DNA of 15,627 nucleotides from Pseudomonadota bacterium (GTDB lineage Bacteria; Pseudomonadota; Gammaproteobacteria; Xanthomonadales; Xanthomonadaceae), in the NCBI GenBank assembly GCA_019348095.1, contig JAHWKC010000015.1, forward strand, positions 1-15,627, given 5' to 3'. Below, piece by piece: positions 13,799 to 15,627 of this stretch. The position numbers and the translations under genes are program-made. The number at the start of each line of letters is the position of its first letter. The stretch's first letter is position 1. The notes beneath the pieces were generated by a model. That model was given only the letters and a program-made list of their open reading frames with translations, ran no database searches and was not told the origin of the DNA.

Positions 13799-14968
13799 AT
13801 GTCGCCGATCGAGTGGCGGGACGCCGTTGCAATCGCCTGGCCGCTGCTGGTCGCGCTGATACTGGGATGGCTGATGCGCCGCGCACTGCTGGCGGTCGCC
13901 CGGCGGGCACGGGCCCACGTCCAGACCCGCCTGCGCGCGCGCGTGGTGCAGGTGATCGCGGTGCCCGCGGCGGTCGCACTGCCGCTGTTCTTCCTCAGCA
14001 TCGCCGTACGCGGCACGCCGTTGCCGCCGGAGTGGATCGCGCGCACCCAGCACTGGCTCGGCGTCGGCGGGCTGCTGTGCCTGACCTGGCTTGCGGTGCG
14101 CGCGGTCGGTGCGGTCGAGCGCCGGATCCTGCGGCACAACCCGGTCGACGACGAGGACAACCTCGCCGCCCGACGCGTGCAGACGCAGACGCGGGTGCTC
14201 AGCCGGGTGCTGCAGATCGGCATCGCGCTGATCGGCGTCGCCATCGCATTGATGACCTTCCCGGCGATCCGCCAGGTTGGCGCCACCCTGCTCGCCTCGG
14301 CCGGCATCATCGGCCTGGTCGCCGGCATCGCCGCCAAACCGGTGTTCGGCAACCTCATCGCGGGCCTGCAGATCGCGATCACCCAGCCGATCCGGATCGA
14401 CGACGTGGTGATCGTCGATGGCGAGTGGGGCCGGATCGCGGAGATCACCAGCACCTACGTGGTGGTGCGCGTGTGGGACGAGCGCCGGCTGATCGTGCCG
14501 CTGCAGTGGTTCATCCAGAACCCGTTCCAGAACTGGACCCGCAGCAGCGCCCAGCTGCTCGGCACGGCGTTCCTGTGGCTCGACTACCGCACGCCGATGG
14601 CGGCGGTGCGCGCCGAGCTCAAGCGCATCTGCCAAAGCGACGAACGCTGGGACGGCCGCGTCTGCGTCGCCCAGGTCACCGAAACCGAGCAGAGCACCAT
14701 CCAGGTGCGGCTGCTGGTCAGCGCGCGCGATTCCGGCACGCTGTTCGATCTGCGCTGCGCCGTGCGCGAACGGATGATCGACTACCTCTGCGCCCAGCAC
14801 CCGCACGCCTTGCCGCTGCTGCGCGCCGACATCGCCCGACACCCCGCGGACGCCGAACCGTCGCAGGGCCCACGCGACGCCCCCAGCGGTGCCGAAACCA
14901 GCTCGCCCGGCGCCGAAGACGTCAACGCGGCGGACGTGGCGGCCGCGAGGACTGGGCGGCGACGCTAA
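13799..14968 (+). CDS. MscS-family mechanosensitive ion channel
   Basis: This is a 389-residue inner-membrane channel that would release solutes under hypo-osmotic stress. Hydrophobic helices are at about 10-30, 50-70, 88-105 and 135-155. The pore-lining helix is GATLLASAGIIGLVAGIAAKPVFGNLIAGLQIAIT (161-195), with the Gly/Ala-rich packing pattern of MscS TM3. The cytoplasmic beta domain follows: PIRIDDVVIVDGEWGRIAEITSTYVVVRVWDERRLIVPLQWFIQNPFQNWT (198-247). Residues about 345-389 are a low-complexity acidic and Ala/Pro-rich tail. The ATG at 13799 has AGGAG seven bases upstream. The number of helices before the pore and the long tail suggest one of the larger MscS relatives rather than the minimal MscS. 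Confidence 0.94.
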   Translation: MSPIEWRDAVAIAWPLLVALILGWLMRRALLAVARRARAHVQTRLRARVVQVIAVPAAVALPLFFLSIAVRGTPLPPEWIARTQHWLGVGGLLCLTWLAVRAVGAVERRILRHNPVDDEDNLAARRVQTQTRVLSRVLQIGIALIGVAIALMTFPAIRQVGATLLASAGIIGLVAGIAAKPVFGNLIAGLQIAITQPIRIDDVVIVDGEWGRIAEITSTYVVVRVWDERRLIVPLQWFIQNPFQNWTRSSAQLLGTAFLWLDYRTPMAAVRAELKRICQSDERWDGRVCVAQVTETEQSTIQVRLLVSARDSGTLFDLRCAVRERMIDYLCAQHPHALPLLRADIARHPADAEPSQGPRDAPSGAETSSPGAEDVNAADVAAARTGRRR

Positions 14969-15056
14969 GCACCATGCTGCAGGTGGTTTTCAGCGAACGC
15001 GCGGCGCGCCGCTTGCGACGTCGCGGCAGGCCAGCACCGCTGCAACAATGGTCCGA

Positions 15057-15627
15057 TCAGCTGCCGCCGGCGTGGTCCGGCCTGGCCTGGCGCAGCGGCA
15101 GCCGACTGGCCAGCTGCCAGATGTGCCCGACGGCGAAGATGTTGTAGTCCGACCCCAGCGACACCAGCAGCACCGCGGCCGCGAACGGCACGTAGAACGT
15201 GAGCTCCCCGTAGCCGAGGAGGTCCTGGAAGACGTATGTGGTGAGGCCGAGCGCGGCCGCGAGCGCCACGACGCTCGCGGCCACCAGGAACAGCGGCGCG
15301 ACGATCGCCCGCAGGAAGACCCCCAGGATGAGCAGGACGACGGCCAGGACGGCGAGCGAGATGCGCCCGAGGTCGTCGTTGACCCTGCGGACGGTCTCCT
15401 CCGAGAGCGCGGTGTCCCCGGCGACGCTCACCCGCGCGCCGGCGAGATCGCTGCGCGCCAGGAGCGCCGGGGTCCGGGCCTTGAGGTTGCGCAGCAGCGC
15501 GATGGCACGCGCGCCCAGCGGGTCGGCCTCGAAGACGACGAGGTAGCGGACCGCGTTGCGGCTGCGCGAGTACACCGCACCGAGGTTGCGCCCCGACGGC
15601 TGCTCGCGCGGACCGACGACCTGCGCG
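15057..15627 (-). CDS. MMPL-family transporter fragment with a foreign C-terminal tail (partial, runs off the window)
   Basis: The frame is open to the window edge (first whole codon 15624-15626, reading AQVVGPREQPSGRNLGAVYSRSRNAV), so the start lies outside. About 170 residues match an MMPL permease as found in actinobacteria. After YLVVFEADPLGARA and a periplasmic part with SVAGDTALSEETVRRVNDDLGRI come membrane helices (LAVLAVVLLILGVFLRAIVAPLF), then LLGYGELTFYVPFAAAVLLVSLGSDYNIF, the hallmark region with its conserved GSDY. After GHIW the match stops, with QLASRLPLRQARPDHAGGS then TGA. The family should continue for another 60 or more residues and two helices. The switch at about 15110-15130 probably joins an actinobacterial gene to the last 18-20 codons of a resident minus-strand gene. 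Confidence 0.75.
   Translation of the reverse strand, partial: AQVVGPREQPSGRNLGAVYSRSRNAVRYLVVFEADPLGARAIALLRNLKARTPALLARSDLAGARVSVAGDTALSEETVRRVNDDLGRISLAVLAVVLLILGVFLRAIVAPLFLVAASVVALAAALGLTTYVFQDLLGYGELTFYVPFAAAVLLVSLGSDYNIFAVGHIWQLASRLPLRQARPDHAGGS

Noticed and set aside
14969..15056. Palindrome GCGGCGCGCCGC (15001-15012) as a terminator after the MscS gene
   Set aside because: It is a self-complementary GC run without a loop or T-run, common by chance at this GC content.

Overview
The window is GC-rich DNA. Between roughly 0.8 kb and 15.1 kb it looks like one genome from the Xanthomonadaceae/Lysobacteraceae (Lysobacter- or Luteimonas-like gammaproteobacteria). Grounds for this are the strong CTG/GCG/CGC codon bias, a DUF3297 protein, a degenerate HD-GYP protein and dispersed GTAGGAGCGGCTTCAGCCGCGA-type palindromes. 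The assignment is from recall of families, not from a search. The two ends do not fit this genome: about 1-800 and about 15115-15627 carry fragments of proteins that look actinobacterial, joined in frame to the resident genes. I read these as assembly or amplification chimeras.

Layout. A minus-strand reading frame (23-1645) begins as a degenerate HD-GYP protein, switches to a piece of an MFS transporter near 800 and to the C-terminus of an SCO6880-like protein near 398. Facing away from it, 1844-3351 encodes two unknown exported or membrane proteins whose genes overlap by ATGA. They are followed by a DUF4031 protein and a small protein ending in a Thr-Ala hexanucleotide repeat. Next come an acidic minus-strand protein (perhaps DUF6630), a plus-strand DUF3297 protein and a palindromic repeat.

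The clearest metabolic unit is the minus-strand pair gdh-treF (7867 to 5467, 11-base overlap). A cytoplasmic GH37 trehalase makes glucose from trehalose, and an SDR glucose 1-dehydrogenase can oxidise it. Upstream and divergent lies a YciE-like ferritin-fold protein. It converges on a ZIP metal transporter across a strong hairpin. A short proline-rich ORF follows, then a YadG/YadH-type ABC exporter whose two genes are separated by a long imperfect inverted repeat.

The right part has a small conserved-looking protein preceded by a 21-codon overlapping leader ORF, an AI-2E-family (PerM-like) permease on the minus strand, another palindromic repeat, and a plus-strand MscS-family channel. The window ends in a minus-strand MMPL transporter fragment with a spliced-on foreign C-terminal tail.

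Most of this is ordinary chromosomal housekeeping and accessory content. I see no phage, CRISPR array, insertion sequence, tRNA or rRNA, and no convincing new multi-gene system. The points worth checking are the chimeric ends, the leader/downstream ORF coupling at 12131-12453, the unknown exported pair, and two separate cases of short tandem triplications that start at or span a stop codon.
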